A stretch of DNA of 64,000 nt, from positions 1-64,000 of the forward strand of contig JAFZLJ010000073.1 of NCBI GenBank assembly GCA_017551545.1, written 5' to 3'. Positions within the stretch are counted from its first letter, which is position 1, and each line of letters opens with the position of its first letter. Positions 42,787-50,688 of the stretch are shown in pieces. Below the pieces are notes generated by a model. It saw nothing but the letters and a program-made list of their open reading frames with translations, made no database searches and was not told the origin of the DNA. Source of the DNA: Treponema sp. GTDB lineage: Bacteria; Spirochaetota; Spirochaetia; Treponematales; Treponemataceae. The translations under genes were made by a program, and so were the position numbers.

Positions 42787-43620
42787 ATGAAAAAAGAAAG
42801 TCTCTTTACAAAAGGAACAGATGTTTCTACCGATATTAATTTCTTTTATAGACAAAAGTGCCTGGATAAGATGAGCGGATGGTTGTCTCCAGCTTCTCAT
42901 GGTATTATTTCATTTTTGTTTGATTATCAATCAAAAATGAACATAGTAGGAAATATAGGAGAAATAGGTGTTTGGGAAGGAAAAACAGCAAGTATAATAT
43001 GCAATTATTGTAGAGATGAAGAATCTGTGTTTTTAATAGACCCAATTATTTCAAATAATCAAGAAACAATATTGAGAAATATTGACGACTTATGTCGAAA
43101 GCTACCAAAGAGCCTTTATTTATGTAATATTCTTTCAGAAAAGTTCTTAACAATTTATAATGATTCAAATCTTTTTAATTCTTTCCGATTTTTTCATATT
43201 GATGGATGTCATACAGGTTCTAGTGTTTTTTCTGATATGAAACTAGTAGATAAGTTGTTATCCAATAATTCAGTTCTAGTGATAGATGATTTTTTTAATC
43301 CAGGATATCCACAAATAACAGAGGCTGTTTATAGATATGTTTTTGAATATCCCTATAGTTTTCGGATTTTTTTTGTTGGTTTTAATAAAGCTTATTTATG
43401 CAGACCCGGGTGTTATACAATGTATTATTCGCATTGTATTAATAATCTACAACAAAGTATGCTTAATAAAAAAATGGCTATAACGATAAAAAAAACTTCT
43501 TCTATAGGAGATTGTTATACTTTGTCTGCCGAAGAATATAAGCAAGAGATTGATCTTAACACAGGCATCCAGGGTCCTGATTGGGAACCCGAAAGAATGG
43601 ATTACATCGAAACTAAATAA
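42787..43620 (+). CDS. Class I SAM-dependent methyltransferase-like protein
   Basis: A 277-residue protein of the TylF/CmcI-like methyltransferase group. The SAM-binding loop is GNIGEIGVWEGKTA. The later motif FHIDGCHTGSSVFSDMKLVDKLLSN...VLVIDDFF supplies acidic residues that bind a metal in relatives. These enzymes usually methylate hydroxyl groups on sugars, small molecules or peptides. The radical SAM gene begins directly at the next base after its stop codon. A role in modifying the cargo is likely from context. Confidence 0.72.
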   Translation: MKKESLFTKGTDVSTDINFFYRQKCLDKMSGWLSPASHGIISFLFDYQSKMNIVGNIGEIGVWEGKTASIICNYCRDEESVFLIDPIISNNQETILRNIDDLCRKLPKSLYLCNILSEKFLTIYNDSNLFNSFRFFHIDGCHTGSSVFSDMKLVDKLLSNNSVLVIDDFFNPGYPQITEAVYRYVFEYPYSFRIFFVGFNKAYLCRPGCYTMYYSHCINNLQQSMLNKKMAITIKKTSSIGDCYTLSAEEYKQEIDLNTGIQGPDWEPERMDYIETK

Positions 43621-45297
43621 ATGGTAAAAGAAGATATAATAAAAACACTTCCCCTTATAGACAATCCACATAGGTTTTTCAAGATACAAGGTGAACAATA
43701 TCTGTGGTTTTATGATTCATATACGCATGGACTATATCCAATTGATTCTCTGGCCTTAGAAAGCATTAAGCAAACAGGAGCCAAATATCTGGAAAAATTA
43801 ACCATCGAAGAGAATCTAAGATTTTTAGGTTTCCTTAAAGCGATAAGAGATTTGCCAAAAGATTCAACAAATTTATCTATACCAGATGAAAAGTGTTCTG
43901 TTATGATTAATATAAGTAATCGTTGTAATTTGGATTGTAGCTACTGTTATAGAAATAAGAAACATTCAAATATTATGTCACTGGATGTTTTAAAAGACTC
44001 AATAGACTATGTGACAAAAAGATATAAACCTAATGCTTCAGAATTTGTATTTTCATATTCGATGACCTCTGAATCTTCTTTGGATTTAGAAATTCTAGAA
44101 AATATTGCGGAAGAATATGTTAATTATGAAGATTACAGGTTTAGGGAGTCAGATTTCAATGAAAAATTATTACATGATTTTTATCTGAGATTAAAGGAAA
44201 CTATTGGTGATAATTTTTCAGAGGAAAAGTTTCCTAAAGAGAATGCCAAAGATATAGTTATATTCCTTAATCGAATTTTAGGAAAAAGAAACCTTTTTGA
44301 TAGTTTAAATCTTTCAGAAAGCATGTTTAGGAATAATGACAGGAATGAAATAAGAAACAGAAATATTCTTGCCAAGTGGAGATTATTTCGGTTGAATAGA
44401 TGGTGTTTAGAGTTATTATTCGATAAATATATCAAAAGAAGAAAAGTTCCATATGTGGGTTTTTGGTTTATGACAAATGGAACCTGCGCATCAGAAAGAT
44501 TTATAAGTTTTATCAAATCTTGTGATCTTAATCCTTTGTGGATAAGTATTGATGGTCCGGATTCTGTTCATAATGCCAATAGAATATTTAATGGTGGAAA
44601 AGGAACTTATGATGAGATTGTTAGAAATATACAAATATTCAAGAAAAATCATATAAGAATTAAGGCATCGGTTGTTATCACTAAAGCATTTCCAAAACCC
44701 TTGGAAATAATCAGACATATTCAGTTCTTAGGTTTTGATGAAATAGTAATGACTCCTGTTAGACCAGGTTGTGAACAATCATTTGATAATAAGACTGTAG
44801 AAGATTTAGTTATTGGATATGATGAAGTTTTTGAAGAATTGGAAAACAATGCAATAAAAAAGAATTTCCGATTATTTTCGTTTCTTAAAAATGATATGAT
44901 ATTAGCACCTTTTTATTCATTTCTTAATAGAGTAAAAATTTATAAGCGTTGTAGTTTTGATGATCAAATTGTAATAAATTCAAAAGGAGAGATTTATCCT
45001 TGCCTTTATTTTGTAGACAATAAAGAATTTTGTTATGGTAATATAAAGGAAGGAATAGATAGACGAAAGGTAAATCATAATATTGATGTTAAAAACAGAT
45101 TTTCTTGTTCAGACTGTTGGGCTCGATATTTATGTGGTGGAACTTGTTTTTATGGAGCTTACAATTTAACAGGAAATTACTTAAATGTAGATTTGATTGA
45201 ATGCCGTATAAAAAAATATCTTGCAGAAAAAAATCTAAAACTGATTGTATTTCTTCAAGAACATAATATTTCATTTCAGGAAATTCTTAATGCATAA
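43621..45297 (+). CDS. Radical SAM/SPASM maturase
   Basis: A 558-residue enzyme of the peptide and sulfatase maturase group. The N-terminal part (about 1-90) may recognise the leader. The radical SAM cluster motif is CNLDCSYC (Cys 102, 106, 109). The next strand normally ends GGEP but here reads MTSES. About 110 extra residues follow before the barrel continues with WFMTNGT. The SPASM end binds auxiliary clusters (RCSFDD, YPCLYF, CSDCWARYLCGGTC, ECRIKK). It likely installs a bond or isomerises residues in the cargo at 41257. No separate short precursor peptide was found. Confidence 0.85.
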   Translation: MVKEDIIKTLPLIDNPHRFFKIQGEQYLWFYDSYTHGLYPIDSLALESIKQTGAKYLEKLTIEENLRFLGFLKAIRDLPKDSTNLSIPDEKCSVMINISNRCNLDCSYCYRNKKHSNIMSLDVLKDSIDYVTKRYKPNASEFVFSYSMTSESSLDLEILENIAEEYVNYEDYRFRESDFNEKLLHDFYLRLKETIGDNFSEEKFPKENAKDIVIFLNRILGKRNLFDSLNLSESMFRNNDRNEIRNRNILAKWRLFRLNRWCLELLFDKYIKRRKVPYVGFWFMTNGTCASERFISFIKSCDLNPLWISIDGPDSVHNANRIFNGGKGTYDEIVRNIQIFKKNHIRIKASVVITKAFPKPLEIIRHIQFLGFDEIVMTPVRPGCEQSFDNKTVEDLVIGYDEVFEELENNAIKKNFRLFSFLKNDMILAPFYSFLNRVKIYKRCSFDDQIVINSKGEIYPCLYFVDNKEFCYGNIKEGIDRRKVNHNIDVKNRFSCSDCWARYLCGGTCFYGAYNLTGNYLNVDLIECRIKKYLAEKNLKLIVFLQEHNISFQEILNA

Positions 45298-45395
45298 AGG
45301 GCGTAAAAATATTTTATTTTTTTCGAATAATTAGAAGTATTGCACAATTCTTATAATAGGGTTAAACTTATTATATATTCTTTAAGGAGGTTCGT

Positions 45396-45854
45396 ATGTC
45401 TCTTAAAAAAACATATTCCGCTGATGGAAAAAAATGTACTGTAGTTTTTAATGTAAATGCAAATGCCGCAGCTGGTGCTGAAAAAATTTATCTTGTTGGA
45501 GATTTTAACAGCTGGGACGAAACTTCTATTCCAATGAAGAAAGGTCCAGACGGATCTTTTTCTGTAAAAAAGCAGCTCGATACAAATAAGGAATATCAGT
45601 TCCGCTATCTTTTGGACGGAAAAGCCTGGATCAACGACTGGAAAGCCGACAAATATGTCCGCTCAGAGTTTGCCAACGACGATAACTCTTGTGTAGATAC
45701 ATCACTTCCAAAAGCAGCCAAAACAGCCAAAAAGCCTGCACCTAAGTCTGCCGCCAAAACAACAGACAAAAAACCAGCTGCAAAGAAGCCTGCCGCAAAA
45801 AAGGCTGACACCACAAAAAAGGCAACAACAGCTAAAAAAACTGCGAAGAAATAA
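45396..45854 (+). CDS. CBM48-like domain protein with histone-H1-like tail
   Basis: A 152-residue cytoplasmic protein. Residues about 8-95 form a CBM48/AMPK-type glycogen-binding domain (KIYLVGDFNSWDE...MKKGPDGSFSV...YQFRYLLDG). Residues about 105-152 are almost only Lys, Ala, Pro and Thr with the repeat KPAAKK, like histone H1 tails or bacterial nucleoid proteins. AAGGAGG precedes the ATG. The tail could bind DNA, RNA or anionic polymers. The combination is unusual and its job is unknown. A second CBM48-type protein lies at 53389-54117. Confidence 0.75.
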   Translation: MSLKKTYSADGKKCTVVFNVNANAAAGAEKIYLVGDFNSWDETSIPMKKGPDGSFSVKKQLDTNKEYQFRYLLDGKAWINDWKADKYVRSEFANDDNSCVDTSLPKAAKTAKKPAPKSAAKTTDKKPAAKKPAAKKADTTKKATTAKKTAKK

Positions 45855-45874
45855 TCAATATATATAATTATCTT

Positions 45875-45983
45875 AAAAACTGGCGCGAGGGAGAGGATGG
45901 ATTCAAAAACATTCTGAAGTGCGGCCGCAAGGCGGCCAAGCCCGCGGTTTTGAAATCCATACTCGACCGGAAGCCAGTTTTTT
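45875..45983 (+). ncRNA. Long imperfect hairpin, possible rod-shaped RNA or terminator
   Basis: The outer stem AAAAACTGGC/GCCAGTTTTT encloses further paired blocks (ATGGATT/AATCCAT, CAAAA/TTTTG and a GC-rich tip), about 109 bases in all, ending in six T. TATAAT lies just upstream (about 45862-45867). It could be the terminator of the CBM48 gene or a separate RNA. It lacks the conserved SRP RNA loop sequence and the GTTRRRY end of an integron attC site. Confidence 0.45.
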
Positions 45984-46041
45984 ATATGCAATCATATATC
46001 TTGACTATTTCTTAGTTTTTTTATATATTGTTACTACTTAT

Positions 46042-46112
46042 TCCCCGATTGTGTAATGGTAGCACTTCAGATTCTGGTTCTGACTGTGGGGGTTCGAATC
46101 CTCCTTGGGGAA
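46042..46112 (+). tRNA. tRNA-Gln (anticodon CTG)
   Basis: The cloverleaf is complete: acceptor TCCCCGA/TTGGGGA, D arm GTGT...GCAC, anticodon arm TCAGA-TTCTGGT-TCTGA with CTG at positions 34-36, and T arm GGGGG-TTCGAAT-CCTCC. The discriminator base is A and the CCA end is not encoded. A terminator follows directly. Confidence 0.95.
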
Positions 46113-46117
46113 TAAAA

Positions 46118-46144
46118 AGGCTGACCATTCGGTCAGCCTTTTTT
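46118..46144 (+). terminator. Terminator of tRNA-Gln
   Basis: GGCTGACC and GGTCAGCC form an 8-bp stem with the loop ATTC, followed by six T. Confidence 0.93.
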
Positions 46145-46275
46145 GCGAGTATTTGCTTCGCAAAACTCGCCGGCTAAATTTGCGAGTAATACAAGGTTGC
46201 CCGTTCTCGAGTTTTTGCGGTTTTTTGCGCAGCAAAAAATGCGAGCCGCTGCGAGCAAGCAAAATACTCGCAAAA
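46141..46275. mobile_element. Small element with terminal inverted repeats (MITE-like)
   Basis: About 135 bases between the two tRNA genes begin with TTTTGCGAGTATTTGC and end with GCAAAATACTCGCAAAA, giving imperfect terminal inverted repeats of about 21-25 bases. The inside has more GCGAG/CTCGC palindromes and no open frame. Target-site duplications are not evident. Confidence 0.5.
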
Positions 46276-46315
46276 TACAAAAAATAAAAAACATAGTTTT
46301 TTATTTTTTGTATTT
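46273..46315. repeat. Perfect AT-rich palindrome upstream of tRNA-Glu
   Basis: Two 20-base arms made almost only of A and T (46273-46292 and 46296-46315) flank ATA. The right arm ends 2 bases before the tRNA-Glu gene, so the palindrome occupies its promoter region. Confidence 0.85.
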
Positions 46316-46317
46316 AG

Positions 46318-46390
46318 GGCTCCTTCGAATATCGGTTTAGTTCATCGCCCTCTCAAGGCGGAGAGACGGGTTCGACTCCCGTAGGAGCTA
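46318..46390 (+). tRNA. tRNA-Glu (anticodon CTC)
   Basis: The cloverleaf is complete: acceptor GGCTCCT/AGGAGCT (first pair G-U), D arm GAAT...GTTC, anticodon arm TCGCC-CTCTCAA-GGCGG with CTC at 34-36, and T arm ACGGG-TTCGACT-CCCGT. The discriminator is A and CCA is not encoded. No terminator follows, and the start codon of the next gene lies only 2 bases after the tRNA. Confidence 0.92.
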
Positions 46391-46392
46391 AA

Positions 46393-47184
46393 ATGAAAAG
46401 ACTTATTGCATCATTATTCATTACGTTTTTTCTTCTTGCAGTCGTTTCAGCTGCAGATATTACTCCTGCAAATAATACTTATTTCCCCGTTGAAACAGAA
46501 GTTGTAAACCGTACTGCAACTACATACTTCGTATATGCCGGAATTGACTCTGTAGAAATCATCAATGCAGACAAAAAAAATCAGAAAAAAAAGCTTAAAA
46601 AATCGGAATATATTTATAACAAAAATACAGCCTGCATCACTTTTAAAAATCCGCTTCCTTATGAAAACTGCATTGCAAAAATAACTGGAGTACCATCTAT
46701 ACCATATTCGTGTTATTTAAAAGATTTTGACGGCAGTAAAAGCGATCTTTTAGTAATCTTAAACAATCTTACAGCTGTTGAAAAAAAAGATTATGTATAT
46801 GATCCAAATACAAAACTCATAACATTCCGACCAGACATAGACATTAGTAATACAAGTTATTACATGGTTTATTATGTTCAGACTTCGGCAGGTGTTGTTT
46901 CAAAAACAATATCAAACGATTTTAATGATACTATAGCAGAACTTCATGCAAGACATAATCAGGAACTTTTTGGTGGCCCGCTCGTGATTTACAAGGATAG
47001 AACAGGAGTTCCTATAAGTAAAGTAGAGAAGGAAGTTGGATTTAAGCTTTCTTTCTGGCAGCCGCGGGTCTGTACAATCTGCGAAACTTATGAAAATAAT
47101 CAGAAAATTGTAACTGTTTTGTGCTATTATAAGAACAGATATCTTGAATGCACAGAAAACAAGATTGTAGAGTACAGATACTAA
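46393..47184 (+). CDS. Exported protein of unknown function, fused to the end of tRNA-Glu
   Basis: A 263-residue protein with a signal peptide (about 1-20, ending VSAAD) and beta-rich sequence after it; no family is recognised. Its ATG is 2 bases after the last base of tRNA-Glu. The only ribosome-binding site is AGGAG at 46383-46387, part of the tRNA acceptor stem. It must therefore be translated from unprocessed tRNA-mRNA or, after tRNA 3' cleavage, from an almost leaderless message. The next gene starts 24 bases later. Confidence 0.7.
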   Translation: MKRLIASLFITFFLLAVVSAADITPANNTYFPVETEVVNRTATTYFVYAGIDSVEIINADKKNQKKKLKKSEYIYNKNTACITFKNPLPYENCIAKITGVPSIPYSCYLKDFDGSKSDLLVILNNLTAVEKKDYVYDPNTKLITFRPDIDISNTSYYMVYYVQTSAGVVSKTISNDFNDTIAELHARHNQELFGGPLVIYKDRTGVPISKVEKEVGFKLSFWQPRVCTICETYENNQKIVTVLCYYKNRYLECTENKIVEYRY

Positions 47185-47208
47185 TCATTTTTACCGATAA
47201 TATAATAT

Positions 47209-48918
47209 ATGGTTGAAAGTGATACAAAAAGCTCTTTTGACAGGCTTGTTGCAGGCTTAAATGCAGAAGACAGGCTTGCAATGCTCAACAGAATTAATCA
47301 AATGGATTCTCCAAGCGTTCAGCTTTCTGCTGATACAGTTGAAATTGACAAGGGTGTCAATCTGCAGAGCAAGCTTCAAAACGAATCATTTTTTTACAAA
47401 TTCATTCTCTGGCTCAGAGCACTTTTTGACAAAAAGACAATTGAACAGCTTTATAGTCAGGATTTACTGAACAGTATTTCAAAGAAAATAAATAATAAAT
47501 ATCCTGGTACAATCGATTATAGAATTAAATCACTTGATTATATTTTTTACGAAAGACTTCTTACATTAAAGGAAGCTGCAGATTTTTTCAAAGTTTATTT
47601 TACTTATATTGAAGAATCTCCCGGCGATTTTTATGTTTTCTTAAGCTCCTTTGTTGCACCTCAATTAGCAGAAAAAATCAATTCACAGGCAGATCCTTTT
47701 ATCTTTCCTTTTTCAAAACCTGTAACTCCGGAATCAAGAACAGAGCTGGCTAAAAAGCTTGATGATATCCTTACAAATATGGATAAGGATACAAAAATGA
47801 ATATGTATTCTGCTGTTTCGGCAGCAAACTGGCTTTATAAATTCAGCATGATGCAGTATCTCCATTTTATTTCGCAGTTTACAAATATTACCGGTGATGT
47901 ATATACATGTCCGTACAGCAATGCAGTAATGGATTATAACGAGCTGGCATCTGTTTTTGCAAATATTCAGCCTATTGAAAATGAAGTTCTTGAAGCAATA
48001 TTCCTTTTTTCACAGCGCAAGCATCTTACAACAAATGCTCAGGACAAGGATATTGAAAAAGCTGTAAAAGAGTTTATGGTAAAAGCAGTTGCATTTCTGG
48101 GTACAATCAAATCGTTTATTACAAGTGTTCCAATCAAAAATCTTGGAAGAGTAGTAAATAATGATTTTAACTGGCAGCCTGGAAATATAGAAGGTGCAGA
48201 GGCGTGGTTCCCAAGCTTTAGAAGTCAATGGCGAAAGATTCAGGATATACGCTGGAACGATTTTGCGCGTGAACAGAAAAAACAGATGTTAAGCCAGAAT
48301 CTTAAACTTGATTTTGATCTTGATGAGTTCCCTGTAATGGAATACAGACCATGGCTTAAGTTGTGGAACAGAATACCTTTTAAGCGTGATTTAACAGGCG
48401 GATTTTTATCTTGGTTCTGTACAGAAAAATATGACAAAATAATTCAGGACCTTAATTTTGTTGCAATGGAAGGTGTTTTTTATAAGAGCGAAAACCGTTC
48501 CGAATATTCAGAAGGCCTGAATAATTTTTCAAGTGCAAATGTTATGATGCAGGAATTGCTTCGTAAACTGTCACCAGAAGGTGAATACGGAAAAATGTTC
48601 GAAGATTTTGCAACAAACAGAATGCACAGCTTCCAGGTTCAGAATCAGATTGAGTCTATGATGACTCAGATTGAAGATACTGTAAAAGAAGCAATTGCTC
48701 AGTTTGGAAGAGGCGCCCGTACAATTGAACGTGTTTTCTATGGTTTCTTTGAAGAACAAAAAGACGGAATACACGAACCTCTTCAAAATATTACAACTAT
48801 TCGTGGCCGCGATAACCGCAGATTTGTTGATTCACTTATTTCTACGCGTCAGCTTTTAAAAAAGACTTTAACTTATATTTCCGAGCTTGAACCTATTGAT
48901 TCTATGAAAGAATACTAA
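47209..48918 (+). CDS. Conserved spirochaete protein (possibly DUF5312)
   Basis: A 569-residue soluble, mostly helical protein without signal peptide or catalytic motif that I can identify. It resembles large hypothetical proteins kept in treponemes, which I recall as DUF5312 with limited certainty. Its end overlaps the end of the convergent minus-strand gene by 4 bases. No Shine-Dalgarno sequence precedes the ATG. Function unknown. Confidence 0.5.
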   Translation: MVESDTKSSFDRLVAGLNAEDRLAMLNRINQMDSPSVQLSADTVEIDKGVNLQSKLQNESFFYKFILWLRALFDKKTIEQLYSQDLLNSISKKINNKYPGTIDYRIKSLDYIFYERLLTLKEAADFFKVYFTYIEESPGDFYVFLSSFVAPQLAEKINSQADPFIFPFSKPVTPESRTELAKKLDDILTNMDKDTKMNMYSAVSAANWLYKFSMMQYLHFISQFTNITGDVYTCPYSNAVMDYNELASVFANIQPIENEVLEAIFLFSQRKHLTTNAQDKDIEKAVKEFMVKAVAFLGTIKSFITSVPIKNLGRVVNNDFNWQPGNIEGAEAWFPSFRSQWRKIQDIRWNDFAREQKKQMLSQNLKLDFDLDEFPVMEYRPWLKLWNRIPFKRDLTGGFLSWFCTEKYDKIIQDLNFVAMEGVFYKSENRSEYSEGLNNFSSANVMMQELLRKLSPEGEYGKMFEDFATNRMHSFQVQNQIESMMTQIEDTVKEAIAQFGRGARTIERVFYGFFEEQKDGIHEPLQNITTIRGRDNRRFVDSLISTRQLLKKTLTYISELEPIDSMKEY

Positions 48919-50675
48919 AGAATTCCTTTAAAAGGATCCATGAGGTATTCTTCATAAGCCTGTTTTTCAATTTTCAGTTCTTTTTCTGATGGAAGGAAAT
49001 CATATTGTAATGACAGATATTTTATTGTCTGTATTACATCATAGTCATTCTTAACTAACAGGTTAAAGTATTCACTCTTAAATATATCACTGTCTAAATC
49101 AACATCGGTACTTGTAATATCTATGGCGGTTAAAACCCATTTGTCTTTTTTATAAGTTAGTGTAAAGGTGCCTTTTTCTTTAGTAACAAAAATATCGTTA
49201 TTTAAACCTTCTGTGTGTAGTGTATAATATTCTACCTGATGAACAGATTTGTCACCGTTGTTTATTGTAACGCCTTGTTCTGTTGTTAAAGGTTCAGGCT
49301 TTTCTTTGTTTGTTTTTAAGTCAATGTATTCATCAATCTGTTTGCCGTCAACAGTCATATTTGTTGCACCGTAAAGGCCAGTAAGAGAAAGCATTGAAGC
49401 ATCTGTTACCATTACAAAGAATTTTGCTGGTTTTATATAACCATTGTTGCCGCCACCAGAAGAAGAACGCTGTTTGCCTAAAACATAAACATTGCTTATT
49501 GCATCTACGTGTCTGTTTGTAGATTTACCTTTGCAGAAGGTCTGTAAAAGATTAATATCAAGATCATTCATGCCTTTGAAGTATGCCTGAATTGTTTCTA
49601 CAGAAGTTAATCCCTTTGTTGTATAGTCGGTCAGATAGCTATTGTAAGAGTTTCTTACAATAATACCTACAGCAGCTAATGCAATTAAACCAATCATAAA
49701 TGCTTTAGCGTTTCGTCTTAGAGTTCGTTTTGTTTTTACCTTTGACAACTGGTGCTTTTTATAAGAATTAGCTTTTTCTTCAAAAGCTTCATCCGAAAGT
49801 GTAGAAGAAATATTGTCTTTTGCATTTGCCAGAAGTTCAAGTGGAAAATCTTTTTGAGGAAGAAGGTCTTCGCTTTTCTTTCCCTTTGATTTTTTTCCCG
49901 GAATATCGACTGAGTTTGAATTTAATCGTAAGCCTTTATTTATTGTGTTTGCAAGTTCGCTGTTTATTCCATTTACACTAAGTTCAAGCGGAAGGAAATT
50001 GCTGTCGAGTATATCGGCATTTCTGGTAACAGAATCTGCGGCAGGGTAAGGGTAACGGCCTGTAAGCATTTTATAAGCAATGCAGGAACGAAGGAAACAG
50101 ATTTCCGGAAGTCCCTGCAAGGTTGGATTAACCCAGCAGTTGTGAAGATCGGCCTGTTCTACAGCAGAAAGGCTTGAAATAGACTGCTTAAAAATAGTGT
50201 GAGGTAAGAAAAGGAGCTTTAGTTTCTGGTTTGATTTTTTTGTATCAAAACCATCTACAAGAATACCACCGGCACCGTTTAGTGGAAGTTCAACTTCACC
50301 GTTGGCAGCCTGTGTTAAAATAGAACAGACTGCAAGCGATGTATAGTACATGTTGTCTTTGTCAGAAGTTGAAGAATCGGGAGTACCACATTTTTCAAAA
50401 AGGTCAAGCAGAGTTGTTGCGTCCTTTGACAGCGGATTTTTATTGCAGAAAAAAACAATTCTTTCGCTGTTATTAGGAACATCAAACGACTTTATGTCTG
50501 CAAAAGACCAGTTTTCGAATGAAAAATGCAGCGGTTCACCGTCTTTTGAATCGCAGGTTGCTATAACTCCAGTCTCTGTTATTATTGAATTGTAATTTGT
50601 TTTTCCAAATCTATATTCATCAATACCGGAGCTTAATCTGATTTCTCCATCGGTGATACTAACTGCATTCTTCAT
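48915..50675 (-). CDS. Membrane protein with a pseudokinase-like N-terminal region
   Basis: The 586-residue protein has a cytoplasmic part (about 1-315), one membrane helix (about 327-345, FMIGLIALAAVGIIV) and an extracytoplasmic domain (about 350-586). Residues about 165-245 resemble the C-lobe of a serine/threonine kinase (FLRSCIAYKMLTGRYPYPAADS). No Lys/Glu pair, HRD or DFG motif is present, so catalysis is not expected. The short gap to hflC (13 bases) suggests one operon with hflK. It may be a sensor or scaffold for the HflKC membrane complex, which is inference. Confidence 0.5.
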   Translation of the reverse strand: MKNAVSITDGEIRLSSGIDEYRFGKTNYNSIITETGVIATCDSKDGEPLHFSFENWSFADIKSFDVPNNSERIVFFCNKNPLSKDATTLLDLFEKCGTPDSSTSDKDNMYYTSLAVCSILTQAANGEVELPLNGAGGILVDGFDTKKSNQKLKLLFLPHTIFKQSISSLSAVEQADLHNCWVNPTLQGLPEICFLRSCIAYKMLTGRYPYPAADSVTRNADILDSNFLPLELSVNGINSELANTINKGLRLNSNSVDIPGKKSKGKKSEDLLPQKDFPLELLANAKDNISSTLSDEAFEEKANSYKKHQLSKVKTKRTLRRNAKAFMIGLIALAAVGIIVRNSYNSYLTDYTTKGLTSVETIQAYFKGMNDLDINLLQTFCKGKSTNRHVDAISNVYVLGKQRSSSGGGNNGYIKPAKFFVMVTDASMLSLTGLYGATNMTVDGKQIDEYIDLKTNKEKPEPLTTEQGVTINNGDKSVHQVEYYTLHTEGLNNDIFVTKEKGTFTLTYKKDKWVLTAIDITSTDVDLDSDIFKSEYFNLLVKNDYDVIQTIKYLSLQYDFLPSEKELKIEKQAYEEYLMDPFKGIL

Positions 50676-50688
50676 TTAGTGTGTCTCC

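Noticed and set aside
35875-45297. Haemolysin-type (RTX) export system
   Set aside because: The transporter has a cleaving C39 domain with intact Cys and His, and the cargo has an N-terminal GG leader and no RTX nonapeptides.
45875-45983. Integron attC site, considered because treponemes can carry chromosomal integrons
   Set aside because: The outer ends do not fit RYYYAAC...GTTRRRY, and there is no integrase or string of cassettes here.
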